NCBI GenBank assembly: GCA_037043455.1
Contig: JAWPHD010007172.1
Span: 1-64,000, forward strand
Reading direction: 5' to 3'
Source of the DNA: Cyrtodaria siliqua
Lineage: Eukaryota; Mollusca; Bivalvia; Adapedonta; Hiatellidae
Length of the DNA: 64,000 nt
Below the pieces are notes generated by a model. The model saw only the letters and a program-made list of their open reading frames with translations, was not told the origin of the DNA and did no database searches. Each line of letters begins with the position of its first letter. Position 1 is the first letter of the stretch. This document shows positions 35,784 through 44,813 of this stretch, in pieces. A program made the translations under genes and the position numbers.

Positions 35784-36046
35784 GGGGCATCCATGGCCGA
35801 GTGGTTAGAGTCTCTGACTTGCAATCACTGGCCCCTCACCGCTGTAGGTTCGATCCCTCAGGGGCCTAGGAATCTTTATGTGAGGAAGCTATCCAGCTGG
35901 CTTGCGGAACGTCAGTGGTTCTACCCAGGTGCCCGCCCGTGCACGAAAATTGCCCAGAGGGGCACCTGGGGTCTTTCTCCACCAGTGGAAGCTGGAAAGT
36001 CACCATATGACCTTAGCTGTTGGTGCGACTATAAAATCCAATTCAA
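35784..36046 (+). mobile_element. tRNA-headed SINE (SINE-b) with 14-bp target duplication
   Basis: The head reads CATGGCCGAGTGGTTAGAG (A-box-like, of the long-variable-arm Leu/Ser tRNA kind) and TAGGTTCGATCCCTC (B box), closed by GGGGCC. The body has TGCACGAAAATTGCCC, GGGCACCTGGGGTC and GGAAAGTCACCATATGACCT. The tail is AAAATCCAATTCAATTCA. Exact 14-bp duplications TTCATTCATAATTT lie at 35770-35783 and 36047-36060. It resembles molluscan V-SINE/RUDI-type elements in general plan. The 138-residue open frame that reads through it is spurious. Confidence 0.85.
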
Positions 36047-36060
36047 TTCATTCATAATTT

Positions 36061-36655
36061 TGAGGTGTCTGAATCTGGATTTCACAAAAAAATGCAAACA
36101 TTTTACACAAAACACTGGTTTATTAATCAGTTTCCAGGAGGTTTTATGTGTATTTCATTGGAATGTATATGGCAGTTCATCTTTTCAAAATAAATTAAAA
36201 AAGACGTAAAGATAAGCGAATGTCATGGGTTTTCGCGGTTCCGGAAATACGAGAAACGGCAGGTTCTGAACTTGTTACTGTATAAAGGCCTACCTATACA
36301 TCTGAAACAATCAAATGAAAGCCTCTATGTATGATTCCTGCTGTCATTAGGTTCAGTTAGTTGATTTAAGCAAACATGCGATGTAGAAACTCTCCAGATA
36401 TTGGGGGTTCGAAAACATATATATATAAATAATTTTTATTAATATTGTTTGGTTTTATTCATTTCATTCCTTAGTGTACCAGATATAAACCAAATCTCTT
36501 ATTTTCACATTTAAAATACATTTATACATAAAACTCTATAGAAGAAATATGGCTTGGGCCATTAGAGCCAAATGGATCCAATTTCTCCAATTTGGCTCCA
36601 ACTTTTTTCATTTGGCACAAGTGGTGGCGCAAGAAAAAAATTGGCCAGAGGAGGC
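36061..36655. other. Unassigned sequence
   Basis: No gene or repeat partner was recognised. 36415-36440 is a short TATA run. Confidence 0.3.
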
Positions 36656-37345
36656 CCTTTGCTATATACACTTGCATGAACTGACGGATACAACCACCCA
36701 ACCGGCATAGACCCCGGACTCCTTCCCCACCAGTGTTCCCACTGACTTTTTCATTGTTAAATTTTGGGGGTACACTACTATTTAGGGGGTACACTATGTA
36801 TTTTTTCTGTGCGTGCATGCACGTACAAGGTCAGTTTTCTGTGCGTGATATTTTGTTTTCATGCGTGATTCACGCACATATGTGCGTGATTCACGCACAT
36901 ATGTGCGTGAATGGGAACACTGCCCACCCCTGGGTCATAACTTGTAAACCGATGAGATCCTGACACTATAACCATATATACATTTACTGGGCATGAACCG
37001 ATGGATATTACCACCCAACCAGCATAGATCCCAGGCTCCTTGCCCACCCATTGGGACATAGCCTTTGGGACATAATTTGGAAATCGTTAAGATCCCTACC
37101 CTATAACAATATATACCCTTACTGGTCATGAACAGACTGATACAACCATCCAACCAGCATAGACCCCGGACTCCTTCCCCAACCCTGGTGACATAGCCTT
37201 TGGGTCATAACTTGTAAACCGTTGAGATCCCTAAAACCATATATACACTTACTGGGCATTAACAGACGGATACAACCGTTCAACAAGCACAGACCCTAGG
37301 TTTCTTCCCCACCTTTGTGGACCTAGCTCCTTGGTCAAACTTTAC
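36656..37345 (+). repeat. Tandem repeat H, second block
   Basis: About four more H units (36660, 36925, 37075, 37205), interrupted at 36731-36922 by a MITE. Without that insertion the unit reads CCTTCCCCACCCCTGGGTCA, matching the other H units. Confidence 0.85.
36731..36922 (+). mobile_element. MITE, 192 bp, with palindromic core
   Basis: Terminal inverted repeats CAGTGTTCCCA and TGGGAACACTG flank an interior with repeated palindromes (GTGCGTGATTCACGCAC, twice, joined by ATAT). CCCAC is present on both sides (36726-36730, 36923-36927). Removing the element plus one CCCAC restores an H repeat unit, confirming the boundaries. The CAGTG ends suggest a hAT or related superfamily, but the five-base duplication is short for hAT, so the class is open. 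Confidence 0.75.
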
Positions 37346-37356
37346 AAATAATTTGA

Positions 37357-37872
37357 TATTTTTAGCTTGGCTGTTCGAATGATCTTATGGGATCTATAGG
37401 TCAAAGTTCATGGTCACAAATTACATTTATGTGTTGATAGGCTCTTAGCATCAGGTTAATGTTTATGTCCGCATTTCTTAACATGTAAATAACTTCAACA
37501 TTTTTTATCCAGTCATCATCAAACTTGCATACTTTATTATAAATGGGATGATGATCGTATCTATTGAGTTCAAGATCATTGGATGAAAGGTCAAGGTTCA
37601 AGGTCCAAAGGGTCAAAGGTCAAATGCATTTACATACATTTTTAACATATTTTTTTTCAAATTTTCAACTTATAAAATTTGCATTATGTATCCTTTGGAA
37701 GGGTTATGATGAAATTACCTCCATGTCATCACAGACAAATTCTGGCTCTTGATTTAATGAAAATTTCAATGTTTTCCTTTTCGCCCCTTCATTTTCATTT
37801 TTTTTTTATGTATGCTGGGTGAATCATTTCTTGTTCTCTGAAAATTCCAGTAGTCGCTGACAGCTCTTGTTA
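37357..37872 (+). mobile_element. Diverged family-A-type element (~515 bp)
   Basis: The head TTTTTAGCTTGGCTGTTCGA, followed by ATGATCTTATGGGATC, is a mutated family head. The end carries AAATTCCAGTAGTCGCTGACAG-like sequence with a GCTG/CAGC hairpin and CTCTTGT. The interior has AAGGTCAAGGTTCAAGGTCC. No coding capacity. Confidence 0.55.
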
Positions 37873-37990
37873 TTGGAGTTGTTTAAAGATTTTAATACAC
37901 AAACTTTGTCCGGACTAGTTCTCCTCAGCCAGGTTGCGTATATCATTAACGTGTATCAGTTGAATGGCCTTTTCGTCAGTGGGGGAGACA
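37873..37990 (+). repeat. Family B type-2 unit fragment
   Basis: TTTTAATACACAAACTTTGT, CCGGACTAGTTCTCCTCAG and a degenerate GCATATCATTAACGTG stretch match type-2 units at 31240-31500. Confidence 0.65.
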
Positions 37991-38870
37991 TCTGTTTTTG
38001 TGTTGCCTTTTCAAAGAAAAGTGCATAGGCATCACTTTGTCGTCCGTCATCCTGTCCTCAGTCCGTCCGTCAGTCCGTCCGTCAAGAAAAATTAACGTAG
38101 GCTATAACTTTCTCATTTCTTGATATTTCTTCATCAGTCTTTCAATATATACTCATCATGACAACATCGACATGACCATACTAAAATATGAAGGTCAAGG
38201 TCAGACTGAAGGTCATTATATGGATTAAATACTCAGTTTTTTCTTCGTGAAAACTTAACGTTGGTTATAACTCATTTCTTGATATTTCTTCATCAAACTT
38301 TCAATATATACTCATCATGACAACATCGACATGACCATACTAAAATATAAAGGTCAAGTTCAGAATGAAGGTCATTATATGGGTTAAATACACATTTTTT
38401 CTTCATGAAAACTTAACGCTTTCTATAACTTTCTCATTTCTTGATATTTCTTCATCAAACTTTCAATATGTACGCATCATGACAACATCGACATAACCAT
38501 ACTAAAATAAAGGTCGAGGTCAGACTGAAGGTCATTATATGGGTTAAATACTTGTTTTTTCTTCACGAAAATTTACCGTTGGCTATAACTTTCTCAATTC
38601 TTTTTATTTCTTCATCAAATTTTAAATATACACTTGTTATGACATCGACATGGCCATAATAAAATATAAGGTCAAGGGCACACTGAAGGTCATTATATGG
38701 GTTAAATACCCATTTTTTTCTTCACGAAAACTTACCGATGGCTATAACTTTCTCTTGTTTGAAAACTTAGTCGGGCCAGTTTGTCAAGGTCATTTATCTG
38801 GGTCCAAAAAAACTTGTTATACTGTCAAAGCGCTGACAGGCGACACGTGTTCTGCGGAACACCCATCTAG
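37991..38870 (+). mobile_element. Candidate canonical non-autonomous Helitron (880 bp)
   Basis: The 5' end is A|TCTGTTTTTGTGTTGCC. The 3' end is a hairpin GTGTTC-TGCG-GAACAC followed eight bases later by CTAG|T. TC at the start, hairpin plus CTAG (CTRR) at the end, and insertion between A and T are the hallmarks of classical Helitrons. The interior holds five direct units of about 160 bp (TATAACTTTCTCATTTCTTG at about 38104, 38265, 38424, 38583, 38740), each with GACAACATCGACATGACCAT. The simple repeat GTCCGTCCGTCAGTCC precedes them. No Rep/helicase gene, so it would depend on one elsewhere. Confidence 0.6.
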
Positions 38871-39464
38871 TTAATAGAAAAGAACCTCTAGTTCTAATAT
38901 GGTATGGTTATTTAGGGACTTGAGGCACAACATAATTATATAAAATGAGTTTTGACTGCCTGCATAAAGAGGCCTCTCTACAGGGGTGGAACTTGTGAAA
39001 CTTGCAGTAATTTATTATAACAGAGTTTCCGCCTTGTGATGCCAACTCCCTCCATACCTTTGCGATTTCATGTTCTTGTGTGTGATGTATTTCTTAGTTA
39101 AGGATGTTTAGATGCACAAAAAGTTTTCATATTTTGGTTCTGTCTGCTGGGGCTCCCTAAGATGTTATCGGGTAAAAAAAACACACAACTATTACTGTCT
39201 TGTCCAAGTGTGAATGCATTTATAAAGCAGGTTTTGTTACTCTAGTGTAAAGGGACCACTCTGCATGGGTACTTGGGTGCCACAACATAATTAATATTTT
39301 TTGTGGCTCATATATTTGCGTAAATTACATGTATACACAGCTTATCTAGAGCTCTGCCTATACTGTTCAAATTTCAAGGTCACCGTGGACAATGAAAAAA
39401 TTCAAGTCCTCCACATCTGCCGCCACATTTGTGAAACTTCACAGGTGGGTGGCGCATGAAGTGA
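38871..39464. other. Unassigned sequence with decayed repeat
   Basis: 39360-39464 (TTCAAGGTCACCGTGGACAA, GTGAAACTTCACAGGTGGGT) is a repeat unit whose other copy is at 41080-41220. The rest is unrecognised. Confidence 0.4.
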
Positions 39465-39472
39465 GGATGACC

Positions 39473-41060
39473 CAGGGCTTCTAAAATTTTGAAATGCAAA
39501 TCGGTCCAGGTTTTTTACTGCCATAAGAATCGCACTTATTTTGAAAAAATCACTAAAATCGCCGTACCCAATCCACCATGTCAGCTGCACCATGCATTTT
39601 TTCCATTTAGTCATTTATATAGAGAACTATTTAAAATTTATGTTTGTATTATATTTGTATTATTTTTAACTTTATCACAATTTGTACATTTTAATGACTG
39701 ACATCATGTCTTCGCTTTACTGAATGAATAATTTTCACTCAATATTAAAATTGTTGATCATTTGAGGAATTGAACCGGAAGTGTCTAATAAACCGGAAGT
39801 CGCTTGAAGAATCACCGTGGTAACCAATGTAATTTAGAGGCAGTCGAGTTCATTTGTCGGTTCTAACACTCTCACATCTTTGACAGTAGCCAATCAAACT
39901 CGGCATACCAAGTCTTCATGAACTGTTTGTAGACTGAGAGCTCTCGCCTACTTTTGCTTTCTTAGTAGTGGGAGTTAAATCAGAGGAACTGCTTGCTGTC
40001 AGTTTCCGATTCTTTGAAATAACTGTGACTGATTTACTGCTGTGTTTGTGTTTATACATCAGCATGAAAGCGTCTTGAGACGTTCTAGTCTCAGTAAGCT
40101 CATCAGAGCCCTCAGTCTGCGCTCTCACAGACTCGATCGGGTTGCCAGTCCGATTCTCCTCAACTATATCACACCCTATCTCTACCGGGTTTCCAGCCCG
40201 GTTGTCCAACTCTACCGGGTTGCCAGCCCGATTATCTATTTCTACCGGGTTGCCAGTCCGGTTTTCTAACCTAGTCGGTGCCCCATCCGACTTTATGAAT
40301 ATTGTCAAAATACTTCGCTGTGCCATATCTATTAACTATGACTAACGAACAGCAGTAATGTTCGTGATTATATACGATTTTACATAAATTTGAGTAGTAT
40401 CGTTTTTCATCAATTAGCTTAATTAATACCAAATGTTACGACTAACGCAAACAATTTCGGTCCGACTTAAAAAAAAAACGGTGTCAGGTTTGATCACTTT
40501 TCTTAATTAATGTCATTAATATTATACTTAAAGTTATTGTAAAAAAATAAATCAAAAACAAACAAGTAACACCGCTCGGTAATTTAATTTTTTTAATGAC
40601 GCAAACAAATTTCAGTCCCAGCTTTGGCCACTTAAAAAAACAAACCGACACAAGCAAACAGGCTAACACCTTACGACTAACGGTATATCAAAGAAATTAC
40701 AGGCGGTAACACTCGCTTTAGTGAACCGACAGCACGCGTGATATACTTTCTCTGATCACACATCAAAGGCATGCTATCTAGCTATAGACTCTTCCGGAAA
40801 ACTCCCTACTATCGGTAATGGTTTAGTCCAAATTGACCTACTTTCGCACAGCAAGTGACAATCGTGTTATGGATCAAAGAATATTGCCGCAAGGCATAGT
40901 TTAAGATATTAGAAGGAGGGTAAAGGGCAATTGTAGATTTTTTAACGACCGATAGATAAAATATCTGGACCGATTTAAACAGAGATTTTGAAAAGAAAAA
41001 CGGTCTGGAGAAACAGATTTCGGTCTGGGAACTGATAAACCGGCGATTTTAGAAGCCCTG
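39473..41060. mobile_element. Non-autonomous hAT DNA transposon, 1,588 bp, complete ends
   Basis: Perfect 15-bp terminal inverted repeats CAGGGCTTCTAAAAT / ATTTTAGAAGCCCTG are flanked by an exact 8-bp target duplication GGATGACC (39465-39472 and 41061-41068). This is diagnostic of hAT superfamily insertion. The flanks join to give a repeat (AGTGAGGATGACCCCTTTAC) like AGTGAGAATTACCCTTTTAC at 41198. The interior codes only for the N-terminal part of a protein on the minus strand. It lacks the hAT catalytic and dimerisation domains, so it is an internally deleted copy that would need a transposase from elsewhere. Confidence 0.92.
39916..40326 (-). pseudogene. N-terminal transposase-like fragment in the hAT element (136 aa)
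   Basis: The frame starts with an ATG near the right end of the element and begins MAQRSILTIFIKSD. This is like the 'SxxxFF' starts of ZMYM/TTF-zinc-finger-associated hAT proteins (a family resemblance only). Residues 20-65 contain about four copies of a nine- to ten-residue repeat (ENRTGNPVEI, DNRAGNPVEL, DNRAGNPVEI, ENRTGNPIES). The remainder is Ser/Thr/Lys rich and ends KKAKVGESSQSTNSS. The downstream transposase exons are absent. The TAG/TAA-rich remainder of the element shows no continuation, though a splice donor near the end cannot be excluded. Confidence 0.65.
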
Positions 41061-41068
41061 GGATGACC

Positions 41069-41336
41069 CCTTTACTTTTTCAGGTCACTAGGTTAAGGTT
41101 AGGGTCATCATGGGCAGTTCATGGATTTTCCTTCACTCTGTAAGTACTTAGCATCTTACCACACACTCATGAAACTTTAAAGGTGTACTGCCCATTAAGT
41201 GAGAATTACCCTTTTACATTTTCAGGTCAATAGTCAAGGTAGTAAATTAATGGTGAGTGATTATGAACTGTTCTGGAAGGTCATTTTCTTCATTTCAATG
41301 AAATAAAATGTTTATGTCCCATTAACACATATATAT
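41069..41336. other. Repeat unit flanking the hAT insertion
   Basis: CAGGTCACTAGGTTAAGG and CAGGTCAATAGTCAAGGTAG mark two diverged units of the repeat also seen at 39360-39464. Nothing else is recognised. Confidence 0.5.
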
Positions 41337-41815
41337 ACTGAACAAAAAATGAAACTTCCGCATTTTAAGCTGTGATTTGCATAGGGTTGACTTTGTTACA
41401 CTTTGTAAACCAATCTAGATACAATTTCATCATTTTATACTTATCACTCGATCATTCTGATCAATATTAATAATCATCAAAAACCTGAAAATATTCATTC
41501 TTGAAAGCTGTATGGCGCAAAAGTGAGTGAACAGGTCAGCTTACTTTCTCTGTTTTTTTGTGCTGGGGTTATCTTCGGTTTATTTAAATAGAACTAAACT
41601 GTGTTAAATCAAAGTTTAAACCAGAAGACCCGGAAATGCTGTTTAAACCAAAACAAGGGGAATAACTTTGCGTACAAGTTTGATTCGAGGAAAATTGTTT
41701 TCATGACAGTGCTGGCCTTTTAACAAAGGTATTAACATATAAGACCAAACAAAATATGTTTTCATTGTGTCTACATGTATGGGTAAAGTTGCGGAAGTTT
41801 ATGTTTTTGTTGAGT
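41337..41815. mobile_element. Tc1/mariner-like MITE (~479 bp)
   Basis: The left end ACTGAACAAAAAATGAAACT, then TCCGCA, is matched in inverted form at the right end (TGCGGAAGTT, TATGTTTTTGTTGAGT), giving imperfect terminal repeats of about 28 bp. TATAT flanks both sides, consistent with TA target duplication. The interior shows no transposase. The 'GAAACTTCCGC' ends resemble other Tc1/mariner-derived repeats, but the class rests on ends and TA only. Confidence 0.7.
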
Positions 41816-41859
41816 ATATTAGGTAATATAGGGACAGTGTCCTTAGAGGGAGATGAGAT

Positions 41860-41975
41860 GAAACATGACGTTTCCCATCACACATGCCTCTGCCAACTGG
41901 GAGAAAACCCATGAGCGGTGCATGGTGTAGCCCCAAAGCCACGTTCTTACCCACTAAGCTACCACGGCCACTTTC
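41860..41975 (-). mobile_element. Possible SINE head, antisense
   Basis: Read on the minus strand, GTGGCCGTGGTAGCTTAGTG-GGTAAGAACG looks like the acceptor/D arm and A box of a tRNA-derived head. It is followed by GGGGCTACACCATGC and CATGGGTTTTCTCCCAG. No clear B box or target duplication was seen, so this is tentative. Confidence 0.4.
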
Positions 41976-42537
41976 TTCATTTAAGATTTGTACAGAATAT
42001 GAGAATTAAAACAACCAGTCCGTTTCATTACATTGCTTTCGTAAACGTTTTGTTTTCGTAGTTTAATTTTTAGTTCGACCTTTTCGATGTCTATTATTTT
42101 AACAAAATTATGGTCCCTTTTCTACTTAGAATATTTGGTCAAAGTTTGTATATAAGATTGTATCTTGGAAACTATTTTACATAATCGATTGAAATTTCAC
42201 ACATGTATTCGACATCATATTAGACAACATCACGCAGCCAGGTTTTGTAACGCATGCTTTTATTGTAACAAAATCATGGCCCCTTTATAATACTTAGAAT
42301 ATTTGGTTTAAGTTAGTATGTAAGCTTATATCTCCGAAAATACTTCACATAATGGATTAAATCTTCTTGCATACCGAACAAGGATATCTGTCATTTTACA
42401 GGGGCTAGATATTTCCATCTCACACTAGGGTCGAGATAAAATTCTCACGTGCCAACATCAGGTATGCAGGAAAACGTAGAACGTTAGTAAATGGCGGCGT
42501 CAATGCACAACATGTCTCTGATATGCAAGAAAAATAA
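41976..42537. other. Repeat-like units, ~170 bp
   Basis: Two diverged units share TTTTAACAAAATTATGG/TTGTAACAAAATCATGG, CCCCTTTATAATACTTAGAA and TATTTGGTCAAAGTT (42100-42310), and a third partial unit lies at 42715-42800. They may be the core of the element ending near 42930. Confidence 0.5.
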
Positions 42538-42695
42538 TCTATCATGGGTATTAGGTTCAGATAGGGAATTCCAACCCTCTGTATAAGTGTTTTAATCGGA
42601 GCCTCGACAGAGCCTCGGTAGCCTCGGTTCCGATAAAAACAGGTATACCTCGGGTTGGAATTCCCTATCTTCACCGGATACCCATGAAAGATTCT
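42538..42695. mobile_element. Fold-back element (~158 bp, two ~70-bp arms)
   Basis: The left arm (CATGGGTATTAGGTTCAGAT, AGGGAATTCCAACC, then TTTTAATCGGAGCCTCG) is mirrored by the right arm (GCCTCGGTTCCGATAAAAAC, GGTTGGAATTCCCTATCTTC, ACCGGATACCCATGAAAGAT). The arms are separated by only a few bases. The transcript would form a long imperfect hairpin. It interrupts the 170-bp units around it. Confidence 0.75.
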
Positions 42696-42935
42696 TATAT
42701 TCTCACATCATTAGGCAACATCATACAACCAGGTTCTATAACTCATGCTTTATTTTAACAAAACTATGGCCTCTTTTATACTTTTTTTACAAGATTTATG
42801 GTTAACAGGTGCAATAATTCTGTTCTGCAATTAAGCAAAATTATGCCTTTCAACATTGTTGCCCAATAATTAAACAAGGTTGAAAGTGGAACGTCTGCAC
42901 CACCGGTCGGGTTGTGCTTCTTGTGGTGTTTCTTG
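42696..42935 (+). repeat. Repeat unit and family-type 3' end remnant
   Basis: A third ~170-bp unit is followed by ATTAAACAAGGTTGAAAGTG, GAACGTCTGCACCACCGGTC and TTCTTGTGGTGTTTCTTGTTT. This is in the style of the 3' end at 6258 (AAGGCCTTGAAAGTCGAACG) but decayed. Confidence 0.5.
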
Positions 42936-44117
42936 TTTGAATTTAGGTCAGCATAAACTAATGTTGATAAACTGACAAAACATAGAAAACTTGAACATCA
43001 GCCGTTGTTTTATGCCATGTCATATACTCAGTGTTGCTGCCTTGCTTTTGTCATATATATATATTTGCATAGATTTTCATGGCATTGAATATTCCTGAAA
43101 TTTGAGTTTTTTTTTTTTTGATTAATCTCATTTACAATTTTAATAAATGTGCAGATGTTGATCATTGCTGTTTGATACAGAACCTTCTCTGTAAATAATG
43201 TTTTAATTTTATAATACCTGTATTTTCACAACTGTTCTTTTGAAAGACCAAAGTAATATTATCTGATATTTGCTAAATGGTATTTTTAACAAAAAATGTC
43301 TGCAACTGTCGTTATACATGCACTTTTTCCCAGAAAGCAGGGGATATTGTTATCCCATCCATCTGTCCGTCCATTCATGCATCCATCCATCAATCTGTAT
43401 TAATTGACACACCTCCTACACCGTTACAGGTACGAACTTGAAACTGTTGTATATGATTGGAAAATATGTGCAAATGTGCAATGGAATTGAAATTTACGTA
43501 CATCCCATGGGGTCGGAGCTAGGGGCATGGGGGTGGTTTTAAATAAAAAGCACAATGCTAAACTGTAAAATGTTGTATGTATTGTCGGTACCTTAAGGAT
43601 CAATACATATATTACAGGTTTTTGTTTGGGGAGTGGTGAAAATTTTCTACTAGTGTCTATATTCTGACATAAAATATACAATTACTCTTACAAGCTTAAT
43701 ATAAAAGAATGAAATTTTGTATGTATTATCACTGCCTGGAAATTTCCAAATAGGTTCATGTCGCATATCAAATTGAATGCCATTGCAACGAGAGTGCACT
43801 GATGTAAACAAGCATCACCTTGGGTAGTGGGGTCAAAATGTAGAACTCCAAGTCTATATCTGATGTTTGTTTTATCCTGCTTTTTGTTTTCAATACAGAC
43901 TTTAAACATCGGCTCATGTTGTAAAGACTAGCTCAAGTGTGAATACATGCTATTATTTAAAAGTGTGGAGATATGCAATGGTGCGCCTTTAACTTGCTCC
44001 AGTTACACTATGTTTATGGAGAAAAAAATATCTTCAAACACTTCATCAATAGTATCAAGCAAGTTAAGAAACAATACATCATTGCCATGATCCTGGTATT
44101 ACTTTTTAGTGTTACAG
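42936..44117. other. Unassigned sequence, probable intron
   Basis: 43330-43450 and 43680-43800 carry degenerate repeat-like blocks (CCATCCATCTGTCCGTCCAT; AAATTTTGTATGTATTATC). No splice-supported open frame was found until 44118. Confidence 0.3.
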
Positions 44118-44217
44118 AAGAAGACCTCTAACACGGCAGCATGTTGTGAGCAATGGTATAGAGTTGGTTGTCCTGTGTGAAGATGGTGTCCAAATGTTGC
44201 TGCCAGAAAGCAGATAA
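44118..44217 (+). CDS. Candidate terminal exon, unknown protein
   Basis: After an acceptor-like TTTTTAGTGTTACAG, one frame is open and protein-like: RRPLTRQHVVSNGIELVVLC, then EDGVQMLLPESR and a TAA stop at 44215-44217. One base precedes the first full codon, so the previous exon should end with two bases of a codon. The exon at 2082-2211 does end that way, but 42 kb of repeats lie between them and the link is speculative. A GTAATA donor-like site just after the stop makes an alternative non-coding reading possible. No family recognised. Confidence 0.35.
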
Positions 44218-44790
44218 AAAGGTAATACAAGATTTAAGGCCCTGTCTTAATAGTGTATTTTTGTTCAAGTCGAACTTAGCCGCCTTGTAGTATTTTTCTT
44301 ATTCAAGTTGAATTTGGTCTCATTGTTCCTGTTGTTGCTGTTGAAATTAATATTTGGTACATATCTTGTAGATGTTGTTTTATTTCTCTCACACATTTTT
44401 TTTGTGCTGTCTGTCTGTCTGTCTGTTGTTGACGTCTGTGGCTGTCTGGAATCTGAATGTCACAAACTTTGTCCGAACTAGTTCTCCTGAACATAGTTCT
44501 CATTTCAACGAAACTTTGCAGGATGATCGGTATCAAACCTAGTTGTGCATATCATTTCCGTCTTCCGGTTGGGTGACTTTTGGTGGAGTTATGGCCCTTT
44601 GAAGGTTTTAATACACAAACTTTGTGCGGACTGGTTCTCTCTTAACCCCTGGCTGATTCAACGAAACTGCAACATTATTGTTCTTCAGTTTAACTTGGGT
44701 CATGTTGTTGTATTTCCAGTCATATTGACTTGACTGTTGTTTTGTTGTCATTGTTGATTCAGTATTTGGCTTGGGTGTTGTTGTTGTTTG
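44218..44790 (+). repeat. Spacer with family B type-2 units
   Basis: 44460-44670 holds two type-2 units (CCGAACTAGTTCTCCTGAAC, GGATGATCGGTATCAAACCT, AGTTATGGCCCTTTGAAGG). The rest is T/G-rich spacer with GTCTGTCTGTCTGTC and GTTGTTGTTG simple repeats. Confidence 0.6.
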
Positions 44791-44813
44791 ATTTTTAGCT
44801 CGACTATTCAAAG
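44791..44813 (+). mobile_element. Family A head (copy A3), left of LINE 1
   Basis: TTTTTAGCTCGACTATTCAA followed by AG is the first 22 bases of a family-A head. The continuation AATAAGAGAGCTTATGTAAT is found 2.87 kb away at 47683, so LINE 1 interrupts the head between 'CAAAG' and 'AATAAG'. Confidence 0.85.

Noticed and set aside
35793..36209. 138-residue open frame
   Set aside because: It runs through the SINE (tRNA-like head, body and tail) and into its target duplication; SINEs do not encode proteins.
44788..44813. Start of the LINE 1 protein at 44788
   Set aside because: The first residues derive from the family-A head; the LINE sequence starts at about 44814 and is truncated, so no true start codon is present.
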